Origin: a bacterium
GTDB taxonomy: Bacteria > UBA8248
Length of the DNA: 64,000 nucleotides
Assembly: GCA_022825065.1 (NCBI GenBank)
Contig: JAJDYR010000044.1
Span: 62,001-126,000, forward strand
Reading direction: 5' to 3'
The translations under genes and the position numbers were made by a program. The notes below the pieces were generated by a model that saw only the letters and a list, made by a program, of their open reading frames with translations, was not told the DNA's origin and did no database searches. Below are positions 8,521 through 16,965 of this stretch, in pieces. Numbering within the stretch: the first letter of the stretch is position 1; each line of letters starts with the position of its first letter.

Positions 8521-9420
8521 ATGCAGACGCATCGCCTCGTGATTTTATTCCTCGCCGCCGCCCTGCTCACCGGATGCGTGGGCATCGAAGACTATGAGCG
8601 AAAAACGGATGAAGCGGCAGGCCTGAGAGGAGAGCTCGCGAAGTACCAGGGCGAGATCGATGAACTCCAGAGAAAGATCGAAGAACTCGAAGGACAAATC
8701 AAGCAAAAAGACCTGGAAAGCCAGGAGCTCAGCCAGTCCCTCACCATGGCCAGGCGCCACAGCCAACAGATAGAGACGCGCGTGGCCGACCTGCGCGCGC
8801 AAATGACTTCCCAGCAATCACAGCAGACCGAGAGCGCCAAGAAAGCCCGGCGCTTCGAGCGCGCTTATGAAAACTCCCGCACGCGGGTCCGTGAACTTCA
8901 AAAAAACCTCGTCGCCGTGCAGAAGAAACTCCTGCGCTTCGAGGACCGGATTCGCTTCCAGATACAACTCGAAAAAGACATGAAGGCGCAACTCTCGAGA
9001 GAACGACGACGCGGAATCGTTCAGGTTCGGCGCGAGGGCGACCGGGTGTTGATCAGCATCGCGAGCGCCATCCTTTTCCGATCGGGAAGCGCCAAGATCC
9101 GCTCCGAGAGCAAGGCCCTGCTCGTGAAGTTCTCCAGTCTCCTGCGCCGCTACTCCAACCGCGAGGTGCAGGTGCAGGGGCATACCGACAACGTGCAGAT
9201 ATCCGATCGCCTGGCGGAGCGCTGGGAGACGAACTGGGAGCTTTCCGCCGCGCGCGCCACGCGGGTGTTGCGCTACTTCGTCGAGGTGGGCAACCTCGAC
9301 CCGCGCAGGGTCTCGGGAGCGGGGATGGGCGAGTTCCGCCCGATCGCCGACAACGATACGCGCGAGGGCCGCCGTGCGAACCGGCGAATCGAAATCATCA
9401 TCTATCCCCCCGATTCCTAA
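8521..9420 (+). CDS. Coiled-coil OmpA-family lipoprotein
   Basis: 299 residues. A lipoprotein signal ends in the lipobox LLTGC with acylated Cys at position 19. Residues about 25-160 are a long heptad-like coiled coil rich in Glu, Gln, Lys and Arg. The C-terminal ~115 residues form an OmpA/MotB peptidoglycan-binding domain with VQGHTDNV, the LSAARATRVLRY helix and the RRANRRIEI end. It should be anchored in the outer membrane and hold peptidoglycan. It starts directly after the fbp stop, with the GGAGGA ribosome site inside fbp, so it is translationally linked to a metabolic gene with no obvious functional tie. Confidence 0.9.
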   Translation: MQTHRLVILFLAAALLTGCVGIEDYERKTDEAAGLRGELAKYQGEIDELQRKIEELEGQIKQKDLESQELSQSLTMARRHSQQIETRVADLRAQMTSQQSQQTESAKKARRFERAYENSRTRVRELQKNLVAVQKKLLRFEDRIRFQIQLEKDMKAQLSRERRRGIVQVRREGDRVLISIASAILFRSGSAKIRSESKALLVKFSSLLRRYSNREVQVQGHTDNVQISDRLAERWETNWELSAARATRVLRYFVEVGNLDPRRVSGAGMGEFRPIADNDTREGRRANRRIEIIIYPPDS

Positions 9421-9456
9421 GAGGCGAGCGCCCTCTCGCCGAGACCGGAGAAAGGA

Positions 9457-10125
9457 TTGTCCTTGATCCTCGAACGGATACCCGTAGGGCCCTTCCAGAT
9501 GAACAGCTACGTCGTGGGCTGCGAGGAGACGAAAGAGGGCGCCTACATCGACCCGGGCGCGGAGGTGGAGCGCGTCATCGAGGCGGCGCGCGGGCACGGC
9601 CTCACCCTCACCAAGCTCATCGGCACCCATGCGCACCTCGACCACGCCGAGGGCGTGGCGGAGGCGAAGGAAAAGCTCGGGCTTCCCTACTGGCTCCACG
9701 AGGCGGAACTCTTCAACCTGCGCAACATCCCGAACGCGGCGCGCGGCTACGGGTTCCCCGAACCGCCCGTCCCGGAGGTGGACGCGCACCTCGTGCCGGG
9801 CGAGACGATTTCGGTGGGAAACCTGGAATTCGAGATCAGGCTCACCGACGGGCACGCGCCGGGCAACGTCACGCTCTACCGGCCCGGAGATGAGAACGGG
9901 GCGGGGCACGCCATCGTGGGTGACGCCCTTTTCGCAGGTTCGGTCGGGCGAACCGACTTCTATATGGGCGACGGAGAAGTATTGTTGAACAGCATCCGGA
10001 CGCAACTGCTCACGTTACCTGACGATACCGTCGTGCATCCGGGCCACGGGCCGGAGACCACCATCGGCCACGAGAAAGCCACCAACCCGTTCTGCCGGCC
10101 CGGAGCCGAAAAATTTCTGATCTGA
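9457..10125 (+). CDS. MBL-fold (glyoxalase II-like) metallohydrolase
   Basis: 222 residues. The metal motif THAHLDHAEG (HxHxDH type) is at about residues 51-60, followed by later ligands in TDGHAPGN and VHPGHGPETTIGHEK. This matches hydroxyacylglutathione hydrolase-like MBL proteins that cleave thioesters, although small stand-alone members vary in substrate. Two TTG codons can serve as start (9457 or 9463); the purine-rich CCGGAGAAAGG lies just upstream of both. It follows the lipoprotein by 36 bp and precedes the Nudix gene on the same strand. A small GGCGAG/CTCGCC hairpin sits at 9423-9440 before it. Confidence 0.87.
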   Translation: MSLILERIPVGPFQMNSYVVGCEETKEGAYIDPGAEVERVIEAARGHGLTLTKLIGTHAHLDHAEGVAEAKEKLGLPYWLHEAELFNLRNIPNAARGYGFPEPPVPEVDAHLVPGETISVGNLEFEIRLTDGHAPGNVTLYRPGDENGAGHAIVGDALFAGSVGRTDFYMGDGEVLLNSIRTQLLTLPDDTVVHPGHGPETTIGHEKATNPFCRPGAEKFLI

Positions 10126-10166
10126 GTCCGGACGCCCCCCAGGCGCATCCTCATCTGGGAGGCGGG

Positions 10167-10670
10167 GTGAAGTTCTGCGTCGCCTGCGGGAGTCCTCTCG
10201 TCTACCGCCCCTGGACGGAGGGGGACGGCACCGCCCAGCTTTGCTGCAGCGCGGCGTCCTGCAACCACGTCCATTTCCTCGACCCGAAAGTCGCGGCGGG
10301 CGTCGTGGCGACGGTCGACGGGCAGGCCGTGCTCGTGCGGCGCGCCCACAACCCCGGCAAGGGGCTCTGGACGTTTCCGGGCGGATTCGTGAACCGGGGC
10401 GAGGTGGTCGCAGAAGCCGCCGCGCGCGAGGCGAAAGAAGAGGCGGGCATAGAAGTGGCGGTGGAATCTCTCCTGGGGGTGTACTCGTTCGAGGGAAACG
10501 CCACCGTGCTGATCGTCTACACGGGCGCCGTGACGGGGGGCTCGCCCCGCGCCCTGGCCGAGACCACCGAGGTCAAGCTCGTCGCGCCCGATGCGATCGA
10601 CTTCCACGAGCTCGCCTTCGACACCACCCGCGCCGCCATGCGCGACTGGCGGGCGAGGGTGAGGGGGTAG
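10167..10670 (+). CDS. Nudix hydrolase with N-terminal zinc ribbon
   Basis: 167 residues. A zinc-ribbon-like start (C-x2-C, CVACG, then CCSAASC) is followed by a complete Nudix box G-x5-E-x7-RE-A-K-EE-x-GI (GGFVNRGEVVAEAAAREAKE, EAGI). NudC-like or ADP-ribose/NADH pyrophosphatase-type proteins have this arrangement; the enzyme should hydrolyse a nucleoside diphosphate linked to another group. The start is GTG at 10167 with GGGAGG upstream. It ends the run of co-directional genes that began at 6413; repeats follow. Confidence 0.88.
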   Translation: MKFCVACGSPLVYRPWTEGDGTAQLCCSAASCNHVHFLDPKVAAGVVATVDGQAVLVRRAHNPGKGLWTFPGGFVNRGEVVAEAAAREAKEEAGIEVAVESLLGVYSFEGNATVLIVYTGAVTGGSPRALAETTEVKLVAPDAIDFHELAFDTTRAAMRDWRARVRG

Positions 10671-11305
10671 GGGGGATAGTCTATCTTAGAAAGAGGACAA
10701 TCACGGTAAGTTGTCCCCGCTGACGAATCCATCCACCAAGTCGTCATTCCGGCGAATGCCGGAATCCAGAACCGATGCGAAAACCTGGGGCCGAGGGAAA
10801 CCCTCCATCCGTATCGGACGCCGCATTTTGCCTTCTTCCATTCTCGCCTGCCTGGATTCCGGCATTCGCTGGAATGACAGTCAAAACCCGAAACCGGGCG
10901 GCGGCACAGGCTCTCAGGCCCTCGCCTCGAAAAGCACCCCCCTACCCCCCTTGTCGGGGCTGTTGAAAAACCCACATCAATCGGGCTCGACACGTAGGGG
11001 CGGGCCTCCGTGCCCGCCCGTATGGGAGATGTCTACCCCGTAGTTTCCTTGGACAGGCACGGAGGCCTGTCCCTACGGTGAACAATCTCGAAGGGCGGAC
11101 ATAACTTTTTCAACAGGCTCTTGTCAGAGGGGTATGAAAAGGCGACGCCCACTGCCGGTAGAGGGGCTTTTGTTTTTTCTTGCCCCCCTGACAAGGGGGG
11201 GTAGGGGGGGTCCCTTTATCCCCTGAGGAGGATGACTTTTTCAACAACCCCCTCAAGGGAGATAACTTCTTAAACTCCTTCACTCCCGCATGCGGACAAT
11301 CACCC
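10671..11305. repeat. Intergenic repeat cluster
   Basis: No gene seen. Contains an inverted pair of 'GTCATTCCGGCGAATGCCGG' type units (about 10740-10772 and 10852-10878), a solo left arm of the C7/G7 palindrome (about 10935-10960), a GGGGCTGTTGAAAAACC end (about 10957), two hairpins of the GTAGGG(A/G)C family (10994-11020, 11051-11076), a partial C7/G7 element in reverse orientation (11121-11211) and an inverted end GACTTTTTCAACAACCCC near 11235. Confidence 0.65.
11121..11211 (-). repeat. C7/G7 palindromic repeat, truncated copy
   Basis: Right arm CCCCCCTGACAAGGGGGGGT plus G7 tail is intact; the opposite arm is shortened to TTGTCAGAGGGGT. Inner part is in the minus orientation relative to copy 1. 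Confidence 0.7.
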
Positions 11306-11641
11306 CTACGACGCCCCCACGTAAACAAGCGCGCCGGGTTTCAGGGGAGCGCCTTTTTTCGGCTTCTTCACCCGCAACTCCACCGTCATGCCGAGTTTGA
11401 CCATGTAGTCGATCAGCCGCTCGCGGGAGAAGCGCGAGAGCTTCCCGTTCATGAGATAGGACGCCTCGGGTTGTTTGATGTCGAGATGCTGCATGAGGTC
11501 TTTTTGCTTGAGCCCTCTCGATTCGATGGTATCCATAATCTCCGAGAGAAGTTCCGCCTTGAGGATCAGTTCATCGGCATCGGGAAGCCCCAGATCCTCG
11601 AATACGTTTATTACGCCTTCTTCGATATTTTTTCTACCCAT
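11306..11641 (-). CDS. XRE-type antitoxin of a HigBA-like pair
   Basis: 111 residues with a helix-turn-helix of the HigA2/HTH_37 type (LKQKDLMQHLDIKQPEASYL, then MNGKLSRFS). It is the second gene of a two-gene minus-strand operon, 29 bp after the toxin gene, the order toxin-antitoxin typical of higBA. The protein should bind the toxin and repress the shared promoter at 12112-12139. The C-terminal tail (KKPKKGAPLKPGALVYVGAS) is unusual and may contact the toxin. Confidence 0.85.
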   Translation of the reverse strand: MGRKNIEEGVINVFEDLGLPDADELILKAELLSEIMDTIESRGLKQKDLMQHLDIKQPEASYLMNGKLSRFSRERLIDYMVKLGMTVELRVKKPKKGAPLKPGALVYVGAS

Positions 11642-11670
11642 TTCCCTTTCCTTATTTTCCGGCGACTTGT

Positions 11671-12036
11671 CTATTTGTTTTTTCGTTCCATCAACCGTTT
11701 TAGATTGGCTTCTATGATCTTCATCTCCCGCCGTGGTGTTTGAATTCCCCTTTTCGATTTCTTTTGAAAGACGTGGAGAACATATACGGCATTTGCAAAT
11801 TTCACAGTGTAGACGGCTCGATATGCGTCTCGGTCGTAATTTTCAACAATCTCTAAAACTCCGGCTCCCCTGAAACCCTTTAACGGCTTGGCGGAAGGAT
11901 GTTTATTCCCACACTGGGCCCGGTAAAGGGCGTATCCGATATCTCTTTGAACATCGCGCGGGAATTTCAACAACTCACCCTTGCTGTTCCCCTCCCAAAC
12001 GAGGGGTTTCGGTATCTTCAATTGCCTGCGTTGCAC
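11671..12036 (-). CDS. RelE/HigB-like toxin (phage Gp49-like, DUF891)
   Basis: 121 residues of the Gp49-like/RelE superfamily: early FPRDVQRDIGYAL helix, a PLKGF segment, then strands YRAVYTVKFANAVYVLHVFQ and the basic KKSKRGIQTPRREMKI stretch typical of ribosome-dependent mRNA interferases. A GTG at 12036 is the only sensible start in this frame; a nearby ATG at 12049 is out of frame. Toxicity through mRNA cleavage is inferred from the family. The antitoxin gene follows 29 bp downstream. The lower GC of this pair than of its neighbours fits recent acquisition. Confidence 0.85.
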   Translation of the reverse strand: MQRRQLKIPKPLVWEGNSKGELLKFPRDVQRDIGYALYRAQCGNKHPSAKPLKGFRGAGVLEIVENYDRDAYRAVYTVKFANAVYVLHVFQKKSKRGIQTPRREMKIIEANLKRLMERKNK

Positions 12037-12111
12037 GGAAATTGCTCATCCTTTCTCCTCGTTTGTTGTTATTAGCGGTTTGAAAAATACCTGCTGGGTC
12101 TTTTCGCACCT

Positions 12112-12139
12112 TATATAACATTATTGTTATGTTCGTCAA
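12112..12139 (-). promoter_or_regulatory. Promoter and operator of the HigBA-like operon
   Basis: Reading the minus strand: -35 TTGACG (12139-12134), 16-bp spacer, -10 TATATA (12117-12112). The palindrome ATAACA-TTAT-TGTTAT (12115-12130) lies in the spacer and touches the -10, so repressor bound there would exclude polymerase. Confidence 0.65.
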
Positions 12140-12288
12140 CATCGAGCCGCTTCATTCAGTATTCGATAAATCCCTTAGCCCCTACTCTCCTCGCGCTCCC
12201 GATCATATAATCGGGCCACTCGTTATGATTTTACCGGTTCACGGGAGGCGCGCGCGGCGCGGCCTCTTATCAGATAAGGAGACGATAG

Positions 12289-12966
12289 ATGACGCTATCC
12301 GAAGAAACGCTCGCCAAGCTGAGAGCGATCGACACGCCCACGGTCTCGAACGCGGTGGAATCGTTCGGCGTGAGGCCCAGGACGCTCGGCCACACCGACG
12401 CGAGCATCGAGTGCATGTTCCCCGAGATGGGCGTGGCGCTGGGCTACGCCGTGACGTTCACGACGAGCGAATACGCACCGGGCGAGGAGCGAACGCACGC
12501 ATCGAGAATCGCGCTATACGAAGCCGTGGCCGCGGCGCCCAAGCCCTGCGTGCTCGTGCAGCAGGACGTAGGCCCGAAGCCCCGCTCGGCATGTCTCTGG
12601 GGGGAGATCATGTCGAACCTCTTCTCGCGCCTGGGCGCGGAGGGCGTGGTGACCGACGGGGTGGTGCGCGATCTGGAAGAGATGCGCAAGGCGGGCTTCA
12701 AGACCTGGTGCGCGGGCACCACGGTATCGCGCGGCGACGTGCGCGTGGTGGCGGTGAACACGCCGGTCGCCGGCGGCGGGATGGCCGTGGTTCCGGGCGA
12801 CCTGATCCACGCGGACGTGAGCGGTGCGCTCGTGGTGCCCAAAGAGGTCGCGGCGGAGGTTCCCGAAGCGGCCGGGCGCGTGCTCGCCAAAGAAGCGGAC
12901 TTGCTCTCCGCCATCCGCGCGGATGACTTCAGCCTCGATGACCTGGTGCGGCGGTTTTATTCGTGA
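12289..12966 (+). CDS. RraA-like / HMG aldolase family protein
   Basis: 225 residues with the RraA-like/4-hydroxy-4-methyl-2-oxoglutarate aldolase fold: an N-terminal DTPTVSNAVE helix, the glycine-rich GEIMSNLFSRLGAEGVVTDG region and the metal/substrate motif VVTDGVVRDLEEM (G-x-x-x-D-G-x-x-R-D). Aldolase members split pyruvate-containing hydroxy acids; RraA members inhibit RNase E. The conserved Arg-Asp pair favours an enzyme. AAGGAG precedes the ATG. It stands alone between the HigBA pair and a convergent SnoaL-like gene, both likely on different transcripts. Confidence 0.85.
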   Translation: MTLSEETLAKLRAIDTPTVSNAVESFGVRPRTLGHTDASIECMFPEMGVALGYAVTFTTSEYAPGEERTHASRIALYEAVAAAPKPCVLVQQDVGPKPRSACLWGEIMSNLFSRLGAEGVVTDGVVRDLEEMRKAGFKTWCAGTTVSRGDVRVVAVNTPVAGGGMAVVPGDLIHADVSGALVVPKEVAAEVPEAAGRVLAKEADLLSAIRADDFSLDDLVRRFYS

Positions 12967-13090
12967 GCGGAGAGGAGCACACGCTATATCCGCAGGCAAT
13001 CCCGCGTGGGGACAGGTCGCAGCCTGTCCCTGCCGGATTCCGTAACCCCTTCTTCCTCGGTCGGGGCCGGCCCTCCGCCGCTTCGGCCCC

Positions 13091-13714
13091 TTACCCGCCG
13101 GCCAGCCAGCGCTCGGCCGCCTCGCGCACTTCTGCTTCCTTCTCCGTCCGGGCGATGGTGATCCCCTCGGGAGGCGTCTGCCCCGTCCGCGCGTTGCGCC
13201 AGCAGTGGTAGCGGATGTTGAGGGGGTATTGCTCGAGGTTCATGTCCTCGTAGAACGAATCCGGAATCTCGCGCGGGTTGTGCGCGTCCATGCGGTCTTT
13301 CTCGTAGATGGCCGTGCGGTTGAAGATGCGCCACTCGCCGTCGCGCTTTTCCACCTGATCCAGATAACAGCTCCAGGTGTGGAAATCGAAGGCGTACCCG
13401 TCGAGGATGCGGCGGTTGTGCAGGATGACGTCGTACTCGATGATGGCGCGCTCCCCGTTCAGCCGTACCCGGGGGTTCGCGTTGACGTGCTTGGTGAACT
13501 CCTGCACGTCCCGGGACGCCATCATCTTCACGGAGCGTTCGATGAACTCGTCCACCGGGCCGGAGTGCCAGCTCACCGTCACGTTCCCGTCGGGGTGGTA
13601 GCAGTCGCGAAGCGTCTCCCAGTCGCCCCTGTCGCGGGAATAACAGGCGGCGGCGACAACTTCCTGTATCTCGAACTTGTCGAGCATGATCTGCAGTCTT
13701 TCGGAATCCGGCAT
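13091..13714 (-). CDS. SnoaL/NTF2-like protein
   Basis: 207 residues from the ATG at 13714, which has GGGAGGA upstream. The N-terminal half is a SnoaL_4/NTF2-like domain: helix IQEVVAAACYSRDRGDWETL, then CYHPDGNVTVSW and a later EYDVILHNRRI / WRIFNRTAIYEKD strand region. Such cone-shaped barrels act in polyketide cyclases, ring-hydroxylating dioxygenase small subunits and dehydratases; the Tyr, Asp and His positions of dehydratase-type members are present but the substrate is unknown. The C-terminal segment (YPLNIRYHCWRN) is family-specific. No oxygenase partner is adjacent. Confidence 0.8.
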   Translation of the reverse strand: MPDSERLQIMLDKFEIQEVVAAACYSRDRGDWETLRDCYHPDGNVTVSWHSGPVDEFIERSVKMMASRDVQEFTKHVNANPRVRLNGERAIIEYDVILHNRRILDGYAFDFHTWSCYLDQVEKRDGEWRIFNRTAIYEKDRMDAHNPREIPDSFYEDMNLEQYPLNIRYHCWRNARTGQTPPEGITIARTEKEAEVREAAERWLAGG

Positions 13715-13766
13715 GGCGATCCTCCCTTTCCGAGCCGTTCTGTATACAGATACGCATGAGCGCGCA

Positions 13767-13807
13767 AACAAAAGCAGCCTCCCGCCTTTTTCCGAACGGG
13801 AGGCTGC
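13767..13807 (-). terminator. Rho-independent terminator of the binding-protein gene
   Basis: On the minus strand a perfect 11-bp stem GCAGCCTCCCG / CGGGAGGCTGC with a 12-nt loop is followed by TTTTGTTT. It lies 17 bp past the stop codon of the ABC substrate-binding protein gene. Confidence 0.85.
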
Positions 13808-13824
13808 CTGCTATCTATCTGCGG

Positions 13825-15363
13825 CTACTTTTCCAGGTACGCCTTGCGCCAGTAAATCCGCTCGCCCGGGTGGACGATCACACCCTTGAGCTTCTTGGAT
13901 TTGCCGACGAGCATGACTTCCTGCTTGAAGAAGACCCAGGGCGGATTGTCGATCACCATTTTCGCCGCCTTCTTGTACATCGCCTTGCGCTTGACCGGGT
14001 CGTTGATCTGGCGCGCCTCATCCACGATCTTCTCGAGTTCGGGGTTCTTGTAGCGGGTGTAGTTGCCCGAACGCCCGTGGGTGGCGGAGTGGAACTTGTT
14101 GTACATCACCATGTCCGGGTCGCCCGTGGAGACGCCCCAGCCGTAGAGGAACATGGGCGCCTTGCCCTTCCGGACGGAGGGGGCCACGAGGCCCCAGGAG
14201 CCCGTGCGGAGCTTCGCCTGGATGCCCACGTTCGCCAGCTGGGCCTGGATGGCCTCGGCGGCCACCTTGTCGGCCGTGTACCTGCCCGTGGGGTGCCAGA
14301 ACTCGGTGCTGAACCCGTTGGGATACCCCGCTTTCGCCAACAGCTCCTTCGCCTTTTTCGGGTTGTAGGAGTAGCCCATCTTCTCGAACTCGGGGTCATA
14401 GCCCCAGACGGTCGGGCCGTAGGGTCCGCGGATGGGCCGCCCCACCCCGAGCATCACCTTCTCGATGATGGTCTTCGTGTCGATGGCGTAGTTCATCGCC
14501 TGGCGCACGATCGGGTTGTCGAAAGGCTTGTGGAGCATGCTCATCCCGATGAAGATCACCCGGAACAGGGGCGCTTTCACGAGGTCGAGCTTGGGGTCCT
14601 TGTCCACCTCGCCGAGCTGGGCCGGGGGCAGGAACATGGCCAGCTGGGCCTGGCCCGAGCGAAGCTGGAGCACCCGCGTCGTGGCTTCTGGAACGAGGCG
14701 GAATTCGAGAACGTCGATCTTGGGTTTCCCGTCCCAGTAATCGGGGTTCGCCTTGAAGCGGATGTATTCTCCCGCCACCCATTTCTCGAAGATGAACGGG
14801 CCGGTGCCGACCGGGTTGCGCCGGAAATTCTTGCCGTGTTTCTTGATGGCGGTCGGGCTGCCGATGGCGGCGACCGGCGTCCCCAGGTTCAGCAGGATGG
14901 GCGCGAAGGGATACTTGAGCCCGATCTCGACCGTGTGGTCGTCGATCACGTTGACCTCCTTGATCATCGCGATCCACTTCCTGAGGCGGGCGCGCTTGTG
15001 GCTTCGCGTCCTATCCAGGTTGAACTTCACGGCCGCGGCGTTGAAGGGCGTCCCGTCGTGGAACTTCACCCCCTTGCGCAGCTTGAAGACGAGCGTGGTG
15101 GGGTTCTTGAATTCCCAGGAGGTGGCGAGCCGCCCCTCGATCTTGCCGTCGAGTCGGTGATAGGTCAGCGAATCGTAGAGGCTCGTCTGGACGTTGAGAT
15201 CCGCGGAGCCCGCCGGGTGGAGGGCGTTGTCGAGACTCTTCGGCTCCGCGCCGTGGACGAAGACGACCTTGGTCGCCGCCCACGAGAGGCCCCCGGAAAG
15301 AACGATTGCGGCAATGAACACAACGGCGGTGCAAACCAGTTTCTTGGGACTTGCGTATCGCAT
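13825..15363 (-). CDS. ABC transporter substrate-binding protein, family 5 (peptide type)
   Basis: 512 residues from the ATG at 15363 (GAGGAGG upstream). A Sec signal peptide (KKLVCTAVVFIAAIVLSGGL, then SWA) targets it to the periplasm. The sequence follows the SBP_bac_5 pattern: PKSLDNALHPAG, YDSLTYHRLDGKIEGRLA, LRKGVKFHDGTPFNA, DNPIVRQAMNYAIDT and LLAKAGYPNG. These proteins bind peptides, nickel, or other organic solutes for DppBC-type importers. The matching permease pair is at 18026-19854 on the other strand, separated by a dehydrogenase gene and repeats, so they are probably but not certainly one system. Confidence 0.93.
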   Translation of the reverse strand: MRYASPKKLVCTAVVFIAAIVLSGGLSWAATKVVFVHGAEPKSLDNALHPAGSADLNVQTSLYDSLTYHRLDGKIEGRLATSWEFKNPTTLVFKLRKGVKFHDGTPFNAAAVKFNLDRTRSHKRARLRKWIAMIKEVNVIDDHTVEIGLKYPFAPILLNLGTPVAAIGSPTAIKKHGKNFRRNPVGTGPFIFEKWVAGEYIRFKANPDYWDGKPKIDVLEFRLVPEATTRVLQLRSGQAQLAMFLPPAQLGEVDKDPKLDLVKAPLFRVIFIGMSMLHKPFDNPIVRQAMNYAIDTKTIIEKVMLGVGRPIRGPYGPTVWGYDPEFEKMGYSYNPKKAKELLAKAGYPNGFSTEFWHPTGRYTADKVAAEAIQAQLANVGIQAKLRTGSWGLVAPSVRKGKAPMFLYGWGVSTGDPDMVMYNKFHSATHGRSGNYTRYKNPELEKIVDEARQINDPVKRKAMYKKAAKMVIDNPPWVFFKQEVMLVGKSKKLKGVIVHPGERIYWRKAYLEK

Positions 15364-15945
15364 ACACGGCCCTCCTCGAATGGAAACATCAGGGCGAAAG
15401 CCCCGATTCCCGGACGATCCGAATCCCCCCTGATCACGGAACCAGGCGACCCGAACCGCCTCACGCAATAACCGATTCACCAATTTGTGAATTTCATCCG
15501 ATTGTAGTTTCAACAAGATGAACATGCAAACATCCGGGGGGTGGGAAATCTCCGTTTTTCCTGGCGGGGTTGTTGAGAAAAATCCCTTCTCAGGGGGTAG
15601 AGGGGCGCCCCTCTCGACCGGAAAGGCAACCCCCCCTACCCCCCCTTAACAGGGGGGCAAGAAAAATCAAAACCCCTCTCAGCCCGGCGGGGGTGAATCG
15701 CCTTTTTATACCCCCCTGACAAGGGGGGGTAGGGGGGGTTGCCTTTTCAGCAAGTGAGGGGGTAATCGAACCGACCGAGGAGGCGCCGCACCGTAGGGAC
15801 AGGCCTCCGTGCCTGTCCTGATTCGAACCATTCAGCAAAAGAATAACCACGGAGGGCGGGACAGGGCCCTGGACAGGCACGGAGGCCTGTCCCTACATAC
15901 CCTCTATTTACCAATTTGCAGGTACCCCATACGGACTTTCCCCCC
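15364..15945. repeat. Intergenic repeat cluster
   Basis: No gene apart from the binding-protein promoter region near 15364-15540. The end motif GGGGTTGTTGAGAAAAATCC starts at 15566, a full C7/G7 palindrome spans 15625-15743, and two hairpins of the GTAGGGAC family lie at 15793-15818 and 15871-15896 in opposite orientation. Confidence 0.65.
15625..15743 (+). repeat. C7/G7 palindromic repeat, copy 2
   Basis: Full-length element, arms GGCAACCCCCCCTACCCCCC and its inverse ending GGTTGCC; inner part in the same orientation as copy 1. Confidence 0.85.
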
Positions 15946-16965
15946 TCACACCGGATTGATCACCCCGTGCGCCTCCCCTGTCCGGAAAAAATCGCGGATG
16001 TGGCCGAGGGTGGTCCCCGGGTCCGCCCGCCAGTAGTCCGACCCCCCGCCCGTATGGGGAAGCAGGACCACGTTCGGAAGCTCGCGGAGCGGGCTCGAAA
16101 CCGGAAGCGGCTCCTGCCGGTAGACGTCCAGGCCCGCCATGGCGATCTCCCCGTTCCCGAGCGCGCGCACCATCGCGTCCTCGTCGATCAGGCCGCCGCG
16201 CCCCACGTTGACGATGGCGGCGGTCGGCTTCATGCGCCTGAGCTGCGCGGGGCCGATGATGCTTTCCGTTTCGGGCGTATGCGGGAGGACGAGGACGACG
16301 TAGTCCGAGATGTCGAGCAACTCATCGAGCGCGAGAAACTCGACGCCCAGCATCCGCTCGACCTCGGCGGGGTGCGGGGTGCGCTGGTGGTAGCGGACGC
16401 TCATCTCGAAGGCGCGGCACCGCCTGGCGACCTCGATGCCGATGTCGCCGAGACCGACGATCCCCGCCGTCTTCCCGAACAACTCGCTCAGTCCCTCCAT
16501 CTTCATCCAGTTCCCGCCGGTCCGCCACTGGCTCGTCGTGACGGGCTCGATTCCCATCCCGAGATAGGCCGCCCCGCTCACGGCGCGGTGTCCCGGTATG
16601 ACCTGGCGCGCGCAGGCGAGCATCAGCGCAAGCGCGTGCTCGGCCACGGCGGCGTTCCTGAGCAGGGAGCACGTCGCCACGGGGATCCCCCGCTCGGTCG
16701 CCGCCGCTACGTCGATGTTGCGGCAGTTGCGCCCGTGCTTCTGGATCAGTCTCAACCGACTCGCGGCCCGTATCGCTGAACCGGGCAGCGGCGCCTTGTA
16801 GCAGAGTATGGCCTCGGCTTCAGGGGCGCAGGCGCACAGGGCCTCCTCCCCTTCCGCTTCGGGCACGATGAACTCGAAGTCCTCCGCCCCCTCGCACCCG
16901 CGCATTCGTTCGGCGAAGCGGGGCGGGTCGGCGTCGGTGAGCAAAAGGCGAATCGGGTCGGCCAT
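15946..16965 (-). CDS. D-2-hydroxyacid dehydrogenase, NAD-binding
   Basis: 339 residues from the ATG at 16965 (AGGAGG upstream). The Rossmann glycine motif GIVGLGDIGIEVARRCRAFE, the VLVLPHTPET segment, VNVGRGGLIDEDAM and the ALGNGEIAMAGLDVY block define the 2-hydroxyacid dehydrogenase NAD domain. The catalytic Arg is expected in VNVGRG..., the Glu near EPLPVSSPL and His in LLPHTGGGS. The N-terminal catalytic domain has the usual QKHGRNCRNIDVAAA. These enzymes reduce 2-oxo acids such as glyoxylate, hydroxypyruvate or phosphohydroxypyruvate; the exact substrate cannot be read. It lies between binding-protein and permease genes of a peptide-type transporter. Confidence 0.88.
   Translation of the reverse strand: MADPIRLLLTDADPPRFAERMRGCEGAEDFEFIVPEAEGEEALCACAPEAEAILCYKAPLPGSAIRAASRLRLIQKHGRNCRNIDVAAATERGIPVATCSLLRNAAVAEHALALMLACARQVIPGHRAVSGAAYLGMGIEPVTTSQWRTGGNWMKMEGLSELFGKTAGIVGLGDIGIEVARRCRAFEMSVRYHQRTPHPAEVERMLGVEFLALDELLDISDYVVLVLPHTPETESIIGPAQLRRMKPTAAIVNVGRGGLIDEDAMVRALGNGEIAMAGLDVYRQEPLPVSSPLRELPNVVLLPHTGGGSDYWRADPGTTLGHIRDFFRTGEAHGVINPV

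Noticed and set aside
13756..15471. 571-codon plus-strand frame over the binding-protein gene
   Set aside because: It is antisense to a clear family 5 substrate-binding protein with its own terminator at 13767-13807.
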